The notes: a model not told the origin generated them from the sequence alone. Positions 27,690 through 36,735 are shown, counted from the stretch's first letter. The stretch is 48,457 nucleotides of DNA from Ilumatobacteraceae bacterium (GCA_017859395.1 JAFMNE010000006.1:24369-72825), one strand, 5' to 3'. A program made the numbers and translations.

Positions 27690-29066
27690 TCACCGGCCGA
27701 CACGCGACACCGAGGCCACGAAGTCCTGCACCAATGCGAGGTCGGCCGCCATCGCCCGGAGGCGTTCCGGCCGCTCGTACAAATCGGCCAAGCCGTCGGG
27801 CAGAGCCGGACGCACGCCCGTCGCGCGTTCGACGGCGTCGGGAAACTTGGCAGGATGCGCCGTGGCCAACGTGACGACCGGCCCGTCACCACCCTTGGCA
27901 CGGGCCACCCGCGTGCCGGTGGCGGTGTGCGGATCGATCAGCAGCCCGCAATCGGCATGCACCCGTGCGATCTCGTCAAGGGTGTCGACGTCCGACACGC
28001 GGCCGGCGGTGAAGACCGGTGAGATCCATTCCGCATGCTGGGCGGCAGACACGTCGAGTCGTCCCTCACTGCGGAACGCTGCCATCTGCGCTGCTGTTAG
28101 TTCTCCGTCACGGCCGTTCATCTCGAACAGCAATCGCTCGAAATTCGACGACACCTGAATATCCATGCTTGGCGACAACGTCGCGACTACATCCAGTGCC
28201 GACATATCACGGTCCTGCACGAACCGCGCCAAGATGTCGTTGCTGTTGGATGCGATGTGGAACCGGTGGATGTCGGCCCCCATCCGCCGGGCGATCCAGC
28301 CAGCGAGAACATTGCCGAAGTTGCCCGTGGGCACACAGAACGAGGTTGGGCCGGACAGAGCGCGCGATGTCGTCACGTAGTACACGACCTGGGCCATGAC
28401 ACGCGCCCAGTTGATCGAGTTCACCGCCGACAGGTTCATTCGTTCGCGGAAGTCGCGATCAGCGAACATGGCTTTCACTAGGTCCTGGCAGTCGTCGAAG
28501 GTGCCATCGATGGCCACCGTGTGCACATGGTCGGCCTCGACCGTGGTCATCTGCCGACGCTGCACCTCTGAGGTTCGCCCCTCGGGATACAGAATGATGA
28601 TGTCGACGTTACGGCAATGGCGCACACCGTCGATGGCCGCAGACCCGGTGTCGCCACTGGTCGCGCCAACGATCGTGATCCGCTCCCCGCGGCGCTCGAG
28701 CACGTGGTCGAATAGTCGACCGACAAGTTGCAGAGCAACATCTTTGAAGGCCAGCGTCGGACCGTGGAACAATTCGAGGAGCCACTGCTGTTCATCGATC
28801 TGCACCAATGGCACTACCGCGGGGTGCCGAAACGTCGCGTAGGCCTCCGCGCAGATCGCTGTGAACACATCGGCGTCGATCGAACCGGCCACATACGGCC
28901 ACATGACGTTGACCGCCGTTGTTGCATAGTCGTCAGCGGTAGCGGCCGAGTTGAGTTCAGGCCAGCGTTCTGGCACGTACAGCCCACCATCGGGAGCAAG
29001 ACCTCCAAGAAGAGCCGCTTCGAAATCAACAACGGGACTCGCCCCGCGCGTCGATTCGAAGAGCAT
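27690..29066 (-). CDS. thrC: Threonine synthase
   Basis: A 458-residue PLP enzyme converting O-phosphohomoserine to threonine. The PLP lysine is in GPTLAFKDVALQ, the phosphate loop in GATSGDTGSAAI, and PTGNFGNVLAG fits the E. coli-like class. The N-terminal LLGGLAPDGGLYVPE is typical. ATG 29066 gives the family start; the frame upstream runs into hom and is not used. It follows hom by 25 nt. Its substrate is made by homoserine kinase (ThrB), whose gene is missing from this cluster. Confidence 0.95.
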   Translation of the reverse strand: MLFESTRGASPVVDFEAALLGGLAPDGGLYVPERWPELNSAATADDYATTAVNVMWPYVAGSIDADVFTAICAEAYATFRHPAVVPLVQIDEQQWLLELFHGPTLAFKDVALQLVGRLFDHVLERRGERITIVGATSGDTGSAAIDGVRHCRNVDIIILYPEGRTSEVQRRQMTTVEADHVHTVAIDGTFDDCQDLVKAMFADRDFRERMNLSAVNSINWARVMAQVVYYVTTSRALSGPTSFCVPTGNFGNVLAGWIARRMGADIHRFHIASNSNDILARFVQDRDMSALDVVATLSPSMDIQVSSNFERLLFEMNGRDGELTAAQMAAFRSEGRLDVSAAQHAEWISPVFTAGRVSDVDTLDEIARVHADCGLLIDPHTATGTRVARAKGGDGPVVTLATAHPAKFPDAVERATGVRPALPDGLADLYERPERLRAMAADLALVQDFVASVSRVGR

Positions 29067-29091
29067 CTGGGTACCCGATCCCACGGCGGGC

Positions 29092-30399
29092 TCAGTCCCC
29101 GACAACCCGCAACAGGCTGCCCACCCGGCGAACCACATCGAGGTTTCGTAAACCGGCCACGGTGGCCTGCACATCGGCTTCGCGGGCGACATGGGTGATG
29201 AACACCAGCCGAGCCTCATCACCCGCGCCCTCTTGCTCAGCCGCACGGATACTCACCTGGTTGTCGGCGAACACACCGGTGACGCTGTGCAGCACACCGG
29301 GCCGATCATCGACATCGATGGCCAACATGTACTCCGCGCGGCTGTCACCAATCGATGCGATCCGCGCATCCGCGAAGCGACCGGGGTGTGCATGGGTACC
29401 CCGGCGAAGGTTCACAGCCGCATCGATGAGATCTCCCAGCACCGCACTCGCGGTTGGGAAGCCACCCGCACCGCGACCGAAGAACATCAGTTGACCCACC
29501 GCATCGCCTTCGACAAAGACAGCGTTAAACGAATCGCGCACCGAGGCGAGTGGATGCGACATCGGGACCATCGCCGGATGCACGCGCACACCGATCGCAC
29601 CGTCATCGTCACGCTCGGCTATTCCCAGCAGTTTCACGGCGTACCCCAGCCGGTCGGCGATCGCGATATCGGCGGCAGTCACCCCCGATATTCCCTCGTG
29701 GTACACGTCACCGGCAACCACTTTGGCGCCGAAGGCAATGCTGGCGATGATCGCCGCCTTCGCACCCGCGTCGTACCCCTCGACATCAGCGGTGGGGTCG
29801 CGTTCGGCGAAGCCCAAGGCCTGGGCCTCCGCGAGCGCCTCGCCGTAATCGGCTCCCTCGGCTGACATTTTCGACAAGATGAAGTTGGTCGTGCCGTTCA
29901 AGATGCCCATCACCCGGCGCACCGGTTCACCGCGGAGGCTCTCGCGCAGCGGCCGGATCAACGGAATGCCGCCGGCCACCGCGGCTTCGAACAACAGGTC
30001 GACACCGTGATCGTCGGCCATCTCGAACAGTTCGACCCCGACGTTGGCCAGGAGTTCTTTGTTGCCGGTGATGACCGGCTTGCCGGCGGCCAACGCCGCG
30101 GAGATCAAACCCCGTGCCGGTTCGATACCGCCGATCACCTCGACGACAACATCGACATCAGGATCCGACACAACCGCTGTTGCGTCACCGGTGATCACGC
30201 CATCGGCCAAATCAAGGCCCCGGTCGCGTGCCGTGTTACGCACCGCCACCCTCGTGATCTCGAGGCGTAGCCCGGTGCGCAACGCGATCTCATCGGCACG
30301 GTCGCGCAGCAGGGGTACCAGCGCACCACCGACATTGCCGCAGCCGAGTAGGCCGATGCGCACAACAGAGGGGTCGACGGATGAGGCTGTGTCACTCAC
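29092..30399 (-). CDS. hom: Homoserine dehydrogenase
   Basis: A 435-residue NAD(P)-dependent reductase making homoserine from aspartate semialdehyde for threonine and methionine. The nucleotide motif GLLGCGNVGGALV is at the N-terminus, the family signature covers GFAERDPTADVEGYDAGAKA, and a C-terminal ACT domain (about 355-435, DDRPGVLHSVTGVFADNQVSI) should allow threonine feedback inhibition. GTG 30399 is chosen because TAGCGT lies 8 nt upstream and further in-frame codons run into the divergent promoter. Confidence 0.95.
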   Translation of the reverse strand: MSDTASSVDPSVVRIGLLGCGNVGGALVPLLRDRADEIALRTGLRLEITRVAVRNTARDRGLDLADGVITGDATAVVSDPDVDVVVEVIGGIEPARGLISAALAAGKPVITGNKELLANVGVELFEMADDHGVDLLFEAAVAGGIPLIRPLRESLRGEPVRRVMGILNGTTNFILSKMSAEGADYGEALAEAQALGFAERDPTADVEGYDAGAKAAIIASIAFGAKVVAGDVYHEGISGVTAADIAIADRLGYAVKLLGIAERDDDGAIGVRVHPAMVPMSHPLASVRDSFNAVFVEGDAVGQLMFFGRGAGGFPTASAVLGDLIDAAVNLRRGTHAHPGRFADARIASIGDSRAEYMLAIDVDDRPGVLHSVTGVFADNQVSIRAAEQEGAGDEARLVFITHVAREADVQATVAGLRNLDVVRRVGSLLRVVGD

Positions 30400-30407
30400 A
30401 CCGCGCA

Positions 30408-30413
30408 ACGCTA
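30408..30413 (-). promoter_or_regulatory. -10 box of hom (near-leaderless)
   Basis: TAGCGT on the minus strand, 8 nt before GTG 30399. It would allow hom-thrC to be transcribed separately from argS-lysA. Confidence 0.4.
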
Positions 30414-30453
30414 CCCGCGCCCGCCCAAGGCCGGGGGTGCCAACCCCACCGCC

Positions 30454-30459
30454 TAGCGT
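30454..30459 (+). promoter_or_regulatory. -10 box of the inserted crotonase gene (leaderless)
   Basis: TAGCGT ends 6 nt before ATG 30466. The same hexamer serves the divergent hom gene. Confidence 0.4.
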
Positions 30460-30465
30460 GCAGAC

Positions 30466-31287
30466 ATGGTGCAGCACCCACATCCGCACGCCCCCGACGG
30501 ACTCAGCACACTACGCGTCACCACGAATGATGACGGCCGCATCGTGTACGTGATGTTGAACCGCGAGAGCCGAATGAACGCTCTCTCGGCGGCCCTACTG
30601 GGGGAACTGGTGACCGTGTCGCGATGGCTCGTCACCTGCGACGAGGTGCGCGTGGTCGTCCTCCACGGGTCCGGCGACCATTTCACCGCCGGTTTCGACC
30701 TCGACGATTTCTCGGGACCATCCACCGCCGATCCACGAACAAATGCTGACCTTGGTCGCCATGCCGCCGAAGCGCTGAGCCACGTTCCACAGCTGACAAT
30801 CGCCGCTGTGCGTGGCCACTGCATCGGCGGCGGTGTGGTGCTCACCGCCTGTTGTGATCTCCGGATCGCCGCCGACAACACCGTGTTCAGAATTCCCGAG
30901 GTCGATCTCGGCATCCCGTTGGCCTGGGGAGGCGTACCGCGCCTTGTCCGCGAGATCGGGCCGGCCATGGCCCGCGAGTTGATCCTGACCTGTCGACCCT
31001 TCGATGCCAGCGAGGCGCAACGACTCGGGTTCGTCAATCGTGTGGTGCCCGTCGCCAGCCTCGATGACGAGGTCGCAACGCTGGCGTCGTCGATGGCTGC
31101 AAAACCCGCGTTCGCCGTGCGAACGACGAAGGCACAGGTCGCTGCGGTCACCGAGGAAATGGCAGGAACTGGCCGAAATGCCAATGATGCCGACACCCTC
31201 GTCGTCGCGATGCGCGACCCCGAGTCGCGGGCGATCTCGCAGGCCTACCTGGCTGCCCGCGGCCGGCGCGACGATCGCACCATCTGA
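30466..31287 (+). CDS. Enoyl-CoA hydratase/isomerase family protein with one catalytic Glu
   Basis: A 273-residue crotonase-fold protein. Oxyanion-hole segments are present (DHFTAGFDL and RGHCIGGG). Of the two acidic residues used by classical enoyl-CoA hydratases, the one in GGGxE is replaced (GGGVVL), while the second is kept (IPEVDLGI). It may therefore be an isomerase, a different crotonase activity, or an acyl-CoA binder. It is the only plus-strand gene between 20.2 and 35.2 kb, sitting between lysA and hom, which are usually adjacent. It ends 14 bp before the lysA stop. Confidence 0.85.
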   Translation: MVQHPHPHAPDGLSTLRVTTNDDGRIVYVMLNRESRMNALSAALLGELVTVSRWLVTCDEVRVVVLHGSGDHFTAGFDLDDFSGPSTADPRTNADLGRHAAEALSHVPQLTIAAVRGHCIGGGVVLTACCDLRIAADNTVFRIPEVDLGIPLAWGGVPRLVREIGPAMARELILTCRPFDASEAQRLGFVNRVVPVASLDDEVATLASSMAAKPAFAVRTTKAQVAAVTEEMAGTGRNANDADTLVVAMRDPESRAISQAYLAARGRRDDRTI

Positions 31288-31301
31288 GCGCGCTGCACCC
31301 C

Positions 31302-32585
31302 TTAGTAGTCGTCGTCGATATCGGTGAGCAACAGGTCGTCGTATGTCTCGCGTCGCACCACCACCCGTGAGCGACCTCCCGAGACGAACACCACACCGGG
31401 CCGGGTGATCCGGTTGTAGTTCGACCCCATGGACTGCCCGTAGGCACCGGTGACCGGGGTGAAGAGCACATCGCCGACGGCTGTGTCGGCCGGAAGTCGC
31501 GCCTCACGCAGGATCACATCGCCACTCTCACAATGTTTGCCCACAACACGCGCCTCCAGTGGGCGCGCCGCGTCGGGGGCGCGCGCCAAGCCGCCCTCGT
31601 ATCCCGAGCCGTACAGCACCGGGCGCGGATTGTCGCTCATTCCACCGTCGACAGCCACGTAGGTGCGCACACCAGGGATGTGCTTGATAGTGCCCACGGT
31701 GTACAAGGTGATCGCCGCCCGGGCCACCAGGGCTCGTCCAGGCTCAACCGTCACCGCCGATCGCACGCCAACACTGGCACATGCGTCGAGCACAACATCG
31801 GCCCACCCCCGCATCGACGGAGTCTCCTCGCCATTCACGTAGGCCACGCCCAGACCGCCGCCGAGAACCAGCATCGGCAGGTCCAACGGCGCCGCCATCG
31901 TGGCCATGACCTCGGCCGCTCGCCCGAGGCCACCCACGTCGAACACATTCGACCCGATATGGCAGTGCGTTCCCACCAGTTCCATCGTCGCGCTGCGTTC
32001 GGCCCGTGTGATCGCCCGATCGGCATCCCCATTGCCAAGGTTGAAACCGAATTTCGAGTCGTCTTGACCGGTCGCGATGTAGGCATGGGTATGTGCCGCC
32101 ACACCCGGCGTCACCCGCACCACCACACGCGGCACACGATGCCCCGCAACCACCAAGGCATCGATGCGATCCATCTCGTCGAAAGAGTCGACCACGATGT
32201 AGGCCACGCCTGCATCCATTGCTGCAATCAACTCGGCAGCAGACTTGTTGTTGCCATGCACGGTGATATCGCTCGCGGGCACGCCCGCTGCCAGCGCCAC
32301 GTGCAGTTCCCCGCCGGTTGCGACATCAAGCAGCAGTCCCTCGGAGTGCGCGAGGCGAGCCATCGCCCGGCAGAGGAACGCTTTCGTTGCGTACACCACC
32401 CGCCCCTGCCCGAAGGCGTCAACCGCCTCTCGGCAACGCCCGCGCAGATCGTCTTCGTCGTAGACGAACAACGGGGAGCCGTAACGCTCAATGAGGTCGC
32501 CGGTATGGCATCCGCCGATGGTCAACCAGCCATCGGTGGCCGTGCCCGCGGTCGCGGGTAACAGGGCGCGGTCGACGGCGGTCAC
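31302..32585 (-). CDS. lysA: Diaminopimelate decarboxylase
   Basis: A 427-residue fold-III PLP enzyme making lysine from meso-diaminopimelate. The PLP lysine is in VVYATKAF, the HCHIGSNV and LGGGLGVAY motifs bind cofactor, and VEPGRALVARA plus the C-terminal CESGDV and GAYGQSMGSNYN complete the active site across the dimer. GTG 32585 overlaps the argS stop as GTGA, so the two are translationally coupled, an arrangement conserved in many actinobacteria. Confidence 0.96.
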   Translation of the reverse strand: MTAVDRALLPATAGTATDGWLTIGGCHTGDLIERYGSPLFVYDEDDLRGRCREAVDAFGQGRVVYATKAFLCRAMARLAHSEGLLLDVATGGELHVALAAGVPASDITVHGNNKSAAELIAAMDAGVAYIVVDSFDEMDRIDALVVAGHRVPRVVVRVTPGVAAHTHAYIATGQDDSKFGFNLGNGDADRAITRAERSATMELVGTHCHIGSNVFDVGGLGRAAEVMATMAAPLDLPMLVLGGGLGVAYVNGEETPSMRGWADVVLDACASVGVRSAVTVEPGRALVARAAITLYTVGTIKHIPGVRTYVAVDGGMSDNPRPVLYGSGYEGGLARAPDAARPLEARVVGKHCESGDVILREARLPADTAVGDVLFTPVTGAYGQSMGSNYNRITRPGVVFVSGGRSRVVVRRETYDDLLLTDIDDDY

Positions 32586-34342
32586 ATCCGCTCCGGCGTG
32601 GTGATACCCAGCAGTCCCAGCCCGGTCGAGAGCACACGGGCGGTCACATCACAGATCACGAGACGAGCCTCGCGGACTGGCCCATCGGCACGCACTACTG
32701 GGCACTGTTCGTAGAACGCCGTGAAGGTCTGGGCGAGATCGAACAGGTAGGTGCACAGCCGATGCGGCGACTGTGACGCGATGGTGTCGTCGACAACCGC
32801 AGCAAAACCGGTAAGGGCCAGCGCAAGGTTGCGCTCGGCGTTCTCGGTGAGCACCACGTCGCCAATATCGGCGCGCAACGCCGCCCGGTCGACATCGGCG
32901 CGGCGGAAAATCGAGCAGATGCGGGCATGGGCATATTGGAGATACGGCGCCGTGTTCCCATCGAGTGCCAGCATGCGATCCCAGTCGAAGACGTAGTCAC
33001 GCACGCGATCCGTCGACAGGTCGGCGTATTTCACCGCGCCGATTCCCACCGCCGACACCACCTCGGCGACCGCATCGGCATCTAGGTCGCCAGAGCGCTC
33101 ACCAACCGCTGCAGTTGCACGCTCAATGGCCTCATCGAGAAGATCCACCAACTTCACCGAGACCCCAGAACGGCTGCGCAGCATTTTGCGGTCGTTGCCC
33201 AAGACGTTGCCGAAGGCCACATGCACCGCCTCCGCAGGGGGCACCAACCACCCGGCCATACGGCACACCTCGAACACCATCTCGAGATGCTGCGCTTGCG
33301 GCGCCCCGACGACGTACAACAACAGGTCTGCGTCAAGGCGCTCCACCCGGTCGATCACACAGGTCAGGTCGGACGTGGCGTAGTTGAAACCGCCGGTGCG
33401 TGCCTGGACGATCAGGGGCAGTGGTTCACCATCACGGTTCGTGAATCCAGGAGGAAACACCACACCAGCACCATCGCTCTGGGACAGCAGGCCTGCGTCA
33501 TCGAGTCGCTGCAAGGTGTCCGCCATCATCGGCTGATATCGGCTCTCCCCGGCGAGGTCGTCGTCGTTGAGGAGCACTCCGAGTCGGCCATACACGGTGT
33601 TGAAGTACTCCGTCGACAACGCCACCAGTCGATTCCAAAGTTCACGAGTCTCGGGATCGCCGGCCTGCAGCGCAACAACGCGTTCCCGGGAACGATCTTG
33701 GAAGTCGGGGTCGGCGTCGAACTTGGCATTCGCCTGCTTGTAGAAGCCATCGAGATCACCTTGCCCGATCCCCTCGGCCGCCACGTCGGCACCAAGGTCC
33801 AAGAGGTGCTCGATCAGCATGCCGAACGGCCGACCCCAATCACCGATGTGATTCTCACGAATGACCGTGTCACCGCGGAACATGTGCAGTCGCGCCAGGG
33901 CATCACCGATCACCGTGGATCGCAGATGGCCGACGTGCATCTCCTTGGCCACGTTCGGAGCCGAGTAGTCGATGACCACTGTGCGCGGTGCCGGCGTCGA
34001 TTCGTGGCCAAGACGGTCATCTGTCGCCATCGCTACCACCGCGGAGGTGAGCACCGCGGGTGCGAACGTCACGTTGACGAATCCAGGCCCTGCGACTTCG
34101 GCCGTCGAACACACGCCGTCCAATGCGCCAGACGCAACCAGTTCTTCTGCGATCTCGCGTGGAGGTCGCCCGACCTGCTTGCCGAGAGCCATCGCGCCGT
34201 TGATCTGCGCGTCGGCACGATCGGAGGGCCGGACAACGGGGTCAACCCCATCAAGACCGCAGATACGCCCGAGAGCGCTCGCGGCGACCTCGGCCAAGGT
34301 GGCCATCGGGTCGGCGGAATGGGACGAGACTGGCTGCATCAT
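32582..34342 (-). CDS. argS: Arginyl-tRNA synthetase
   Basis: A 586-residue class I aminoacyl-tRNA synthetase. The HIGH-type motif is seen in APNVAKEMHVGHLRSTVIG, the KMSK region is the degenerate form usual in ArgRS (NDRKMLRSRSG), and the C-terminal DALR-type anticodon-binding domain starts near 455. The start is placed at the tandem ATGATG (34342), where CACAAT lies 5 nt upstream; the frame open to 34513 overlaps the divergent regulator's coding region and is not family-like. It heads the argS-lysA unit. Confidence 0.95.
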   Translation of the reverse strand: MMQPVSSHSADPMATLAEVAASALGRICGLDGVDPVVRPSDRADAQINGAMALGKQVGRPPREIAEELVASGALDGVCSTAEVAGPGFVNVTFAPAVLTSAVVAMATDDRLGHESTPAPRTVVIDYSAPNVAKEMHVGHLRSTVIGDALARLHMFRGDTVIRENHIGDWGRPFGMLIEHLLDLGADVAAEGIGQGDLDGFYKQANAKFDADPDFQDRSRERVVALQAGDPETRELWNRLVALSTEYFNTVYGRLGVLLNDDDLAGESRYQPMMADTLQRLDDAGLLSQSDGAGVVFPPGFTNRDGEPLPLIVQARTGGFNYATSDLTCVIDRVERLDADLLLYVVGAPQAQHLEMVFEVCRMAGWLVPPAEAVHVAFGNVLGNDRKMLRSRSGVSVKLVDLLDEAIERATAAVGERSGDLDADAVAEVVSAVGIGAVKYADLSTDRVRDYVFDWDRMLALDGNTAPYLQYAHARICSIFRRADVDRAALRADIGDVVLTENAERNLALALTGFAAVVDDTIASQSPHRLCTYLFDLAQTFTAFYEQCPVVRADGPVREARLVICDVTARVLSTGLGLLGITTPERM

Positions 34343-34391
34343 CAACCATTGTGCCGTCTGAAATTGATCCCGGCACGGGACCGGCCCAGCC

Positions 34392-35105
34392 TCACACGGT
34401 GGTGGAACAGATCGCGTCACCGAGGGCCACACTCGACTCGGTGACGACCTCACCGATGCCATCGGTGTACAACTCTGAGAGCATGCCGCGCACCATGCCC
34501 CGATCGACGGCACAGATCACTGGGTGTTCCATGGCCACATCGCCGAATGGGCAGTGGTTGTTGATGATGCGCAACCGGTCGTTGCGGTCATCGGCATGAG
34601 CGGCGAAACCGTGCGCGGTCAGCGCATCGGCCACCGCGCCAATGGCGGCTCGTAGAGATCGGTGCCCGCTCTCGAGCGCGTCGCCGGTGAGGCCTGCAGC
34701 AAGCACCCGTCCATATTCCGCACCGACTTCCTCGGCGAGTTGCTCGGCGTCATCGCGCGGCAGTCGGGTGAGCGCACGCCCGAGAAGTGACAGCACAAGG
34801 TCGTCGCTGCGCACCGGAAACTCTGGGTGCGCGGCAGCCACAGCCACGTACCGCTTCGACGGACGTCCAGCGCCAGACGCATTCGGGCGACCCGATTGGA
34901 TCTCCACGTACCCACCAGCGGCCAGTTTCTCGAGGTGGTGGCGAGCAACATTTGTATGAATGTCGACCTCGGCCGCCACCATCGACGCCGTCACTCCGTC
35001 ATCGCCCGAGGACCGCACGAGAAGGTACACGTGGCGCCGTGTCGGATCACCGAATGCATCGGTGATCGCCGACACGGTCGCGTTGAATGACGTGTCGGTC
35101 GCCAT
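34392..35105 (-). CDS. SufR-like iron-sulfur-sensing HTH repressor
   Basis: A 237-residue regulator. A winged helix-turn-helix spans about 10-90 (recognition helix near 50-60, wing GRPSKRYV). The C-terminal half carries Cys185 (NNHCPFG), Cys198 (PVICAVD) and Cys233; the CPF motif and C-x12-C spacing resemble SufR/Rv1460 proteins, which bind a [2Fe-2S] or [4Fe-4S] cluster and repress the suf iron-sulfur assembly operon. Here it diverges from an Mrp Fe-S carrier gene rather than suf. TATGAT 8 nt before ATG 35105 implies a leaderless message, with a strong dyad just upstream that probably serves for autorepression. Confidence 0.8.
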   Translation of the reverse strand: MATDTSFNATVSAITDAFGDPTRRHVYLLVRSSGDDGVTASMVAAEVDIHTNVARHHLEKLAAGGYVEIQSGRPNASGAGRPSKRYVAVAAAHPEFPVRSDDLVLSLLGRALTRLPRDDAEQLAEEVGAEYGRVLAAGLTGDALESGHRSLRAAIGAVADALTAHGFAAHADDRNDRLRIINNHCPFGDVAMEHPVICAVDRGMVRGMLSELYTDGIGEVVTESSVALGDAICSTTV

Positions 35106-35113
35106 GAGCCCAA

Positions 35114-35119
35114 ATCATA
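35114..35119 (-). promoter_or_regulatory. -10 box of the SufR-like gene (leaderless)
   Basis: TATGAT on the minus strand, ending 8 nt before the ATG. The matching -35 position falls on the dyad at 35129-35152. Confidence 0.45.
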
Positions 35120-35128
35120 GACGACGGT

Positions 35129-35152
35129 TTTCCACTACCGGCGTAGTGCAAA
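35129..35152. promoter_or_regulatory. Candidate SufR-type operator dyad
   Basis: The core CACTACCGGCGTAGTG has perfect 6-bp arms around CGGC. One mismatch further out, TTT and AAA extend the symmetry to TTT-N-CACTAC-N4-GTAGTG-N-AAA, 18 symmetrical bases in 24. It lies in the 74-bp gap between the SufR-like regulator and mrp, where it would cover the -35 region of the regulator and the upstream region of mrp. Binding is inferred. Confidence 0.6.
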
Positions 35153-35179
35153 TGGTGCCGGACTTGCCACAATGGGGCC

Positions 35180-36331
35180 ATGGCCCCCACCCCCGAACAA
35201 CTCGTTGAGGCGCTCCGCCCGGTCGAAGACCCCGAACTGCACCGCTCCATCGTCGATCTCGGCATGCTGCGCCGCGCCGAGATGCGCGACGGTGGCGTCG
35301 CCGATATCTGCGTTGCGCTCACCGTGGCTGGGTGCCCGCTGCGCAACGAGATTCAACGCCGCGTGAACGATGCCGTGGTGACCCTCGACGGTGTCACCTC
35401 GGTCGATCTGGAATTCACCGTGATGAACGATGAGGAACGGGCCGCGGTACGCGAAATGCTGCACGGCGCCCCAGGGTCGGCCTCGGCCGGCCAGGGCCAT
35501 GCGCACGGCCACGCTGAGGGGCGCGCCATCCCATTCGCCGAGTCCGGATCGCGCACACGGCCACTGCTCATCTCGTCGGGCAAGGGCGGGGTCGGCAAGT
35601 CGAGTGTCACCACCAACCTCGCTGTCGCTCTCGCCCAGCAGGGCCACTCGGTCGGCGTCGTCGACGCCGACATCTACGGATACTCGATCCCGCGCATGCT
35701 CGGCACCGACCGCCAGCCCACCGTGATCGACGAGATGATCGTGCCGCCCGAGCAGTGGGGTGTGCGGTGTATCTCCATCGGCTATTTCGTCCCCGAGGGC
35801 GAAGCGGTCGTCTGGCGCGGGCCCATGCTGCACAAGGCCCTCGAACAGTTCCTCACCGACATCTTCTGGGATGAACCGGATTTCTTGCTTGTGGATATGC
35901 CACCTGGAACGGGCGACATTGCGCTCAGCCTCGCCCAGTACCTGCCACGCGGCGAGGTATTCGTCGTGACCACGCCGCAGCCCGCAGCACAGAAGGTCGC
36001 GCGGCTCTCTGCTGCGATGGCCAGCAAGGTCAACCTTCCGGTGCGCGGTGTTATCGAGAACATGTCGTGGTTCACCGGCAATGACGGCACCCGCTACGAA
36101 CTGTTCGGATCCGGCGGGGGTGCGGAACTGGCCGCCGAACTCGATGTGCCGCTGCTCGGTCAGTTGCCTCTCGTGCCCGAGTTGCGTATCGGCGGCGACG
36201 AGGGACGTCCAATCACCGCCGTCGAACCGGATTCCGAGGCCGCCCAGATGTTCCGCGACATCGCTGAGCGCATCGCGGTCGACATGCGGCCGAAGAAGGT
36301 GTTCAGCCCACAGTTGAAGGTCATCGACTGA
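35180..36331 (+). CDS. mrp: Mrp/ApbC-family iron-sulfur cluster carrier ATPase
   Basis: A 383-residue protein with an N-terminal MIP18/DUF59 domain (about 5-85, with the conserved AGCPL cysteine at 52), a short His-rich linker (107-112), and a deviant P-loop NTPase (GKGGVGKS at 134-141, VVDADIYGYSIPRMLG, LVDMPPGTGD). Mrp/ApbC proteins carry Fe-S clusters to target enzymes. The C-terminal CxxC used by many homologues to hold the cluster is absent (ENMSWFTGNDGTRYELFG). CACAAT lies 6 nt before the ATG. The divergent SufR-like gene suggests iron-sulfur-dependent control. Confidence 0.94.
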   Translation: MAPTPEQLVEALRPVEDPELHRSIVDLGMLRRAEMRDGGVADICVALTVAGCPLRNEIQRRVNDAVVTLDGVTSVDLEFTVMNDEERAAVREMLHGAPGSASAGQGHAHGHAEGRAIPFAESGSRTRPLLISSGKGGVGKSSVTTNLAVALAQQGHSVGVVDADIYGYSIPRMLGTDRQPTVIDEMIVPPEQWGVRCISIGYFVPEGEAVVWRGPMLHKALEQFLTDIFWDEPDFLLVDMPPGTGDIALSLAQYLPRGEVFVVTTPQPAAQKVARLSAAMASKVNLPVRGVIENMSWFTGNDGTRYELFGSGGGAELAAELDVPLLGQLPLVPELRIGGDEGRPITAVEPDSEAAQMFRDIAERIAVDMRPKKVFSPQLKVID

Positions 36332-36337
36332 TCAGCC

Positions 36338-36676
36338 ATGGAACCGGTACCGATCTACCGGTTCGAACAACTAGTGCGTGACGCCCTCGACGGTCTGCCC
36401 ACTGATCTTGTGCCCGTCCTCGACAATGTGGTCGTGCGAGTTCTGGATCGCGACCCCGACGAACCAGACCTGCTCGGGCTCTACGACGGGGTACCACACA
36501 CCGAGCGCACCGGCGCCGAAGGGCCCGACGTCGTCACCATCTATCGGCTAGCGCTCTGTGAGATGTGCGCCGACATCGACGAACTCGTCGACGAGGTCAC
36601 CGTCACCGTCATTCACGAACTCGCCCACGCTGCCGGCATCGACGACGAGCAACTGCACGACCTCGGCTGGGGGTGA
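36338..36676 (+). CDS. Minimal zinc metalloprotease (Zincin_1 family)
   Basis: A 112-residue protein with the extended zinc motif HELAHAAGIDDEQLHDLGW at the C-terminus (HExxHxxG followed by LHxLGW), the pattern of the small actinobacterial metallopeptidase family with minimal metzincin-like folds. No signal peptide, so it should be cytoplasmic. Physiological substrates of the family are unknown to me. It starts 6 nt after mrp and is almost certainly co-transcribed with it. Confidence 0.88.
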   Translation: MEPVPIYRFEQLVRDALDGLPTDLVPVLDNVVVRVLDRDPDEPDLLGLYDGVPHTERTGAEGPDVVTIYRLALCEMCADIDELVDEVTVTVIHELAHAAGIDDEQLHDLGWG

Positions 36677-36735
36677 ACCCCGCCGCCACCGGCTAGCGTC
36701 GCCGCGGGGCGCCACCACCGGCCCTGAGCACCGCC

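Noticed and set aside
34343-34513. Longer argS start at 34513
   Set aside because: It overlaps the coding end of the SufR-like gene and lacks synthetase-like sequence; the ATGATG at 34342 is better placed.
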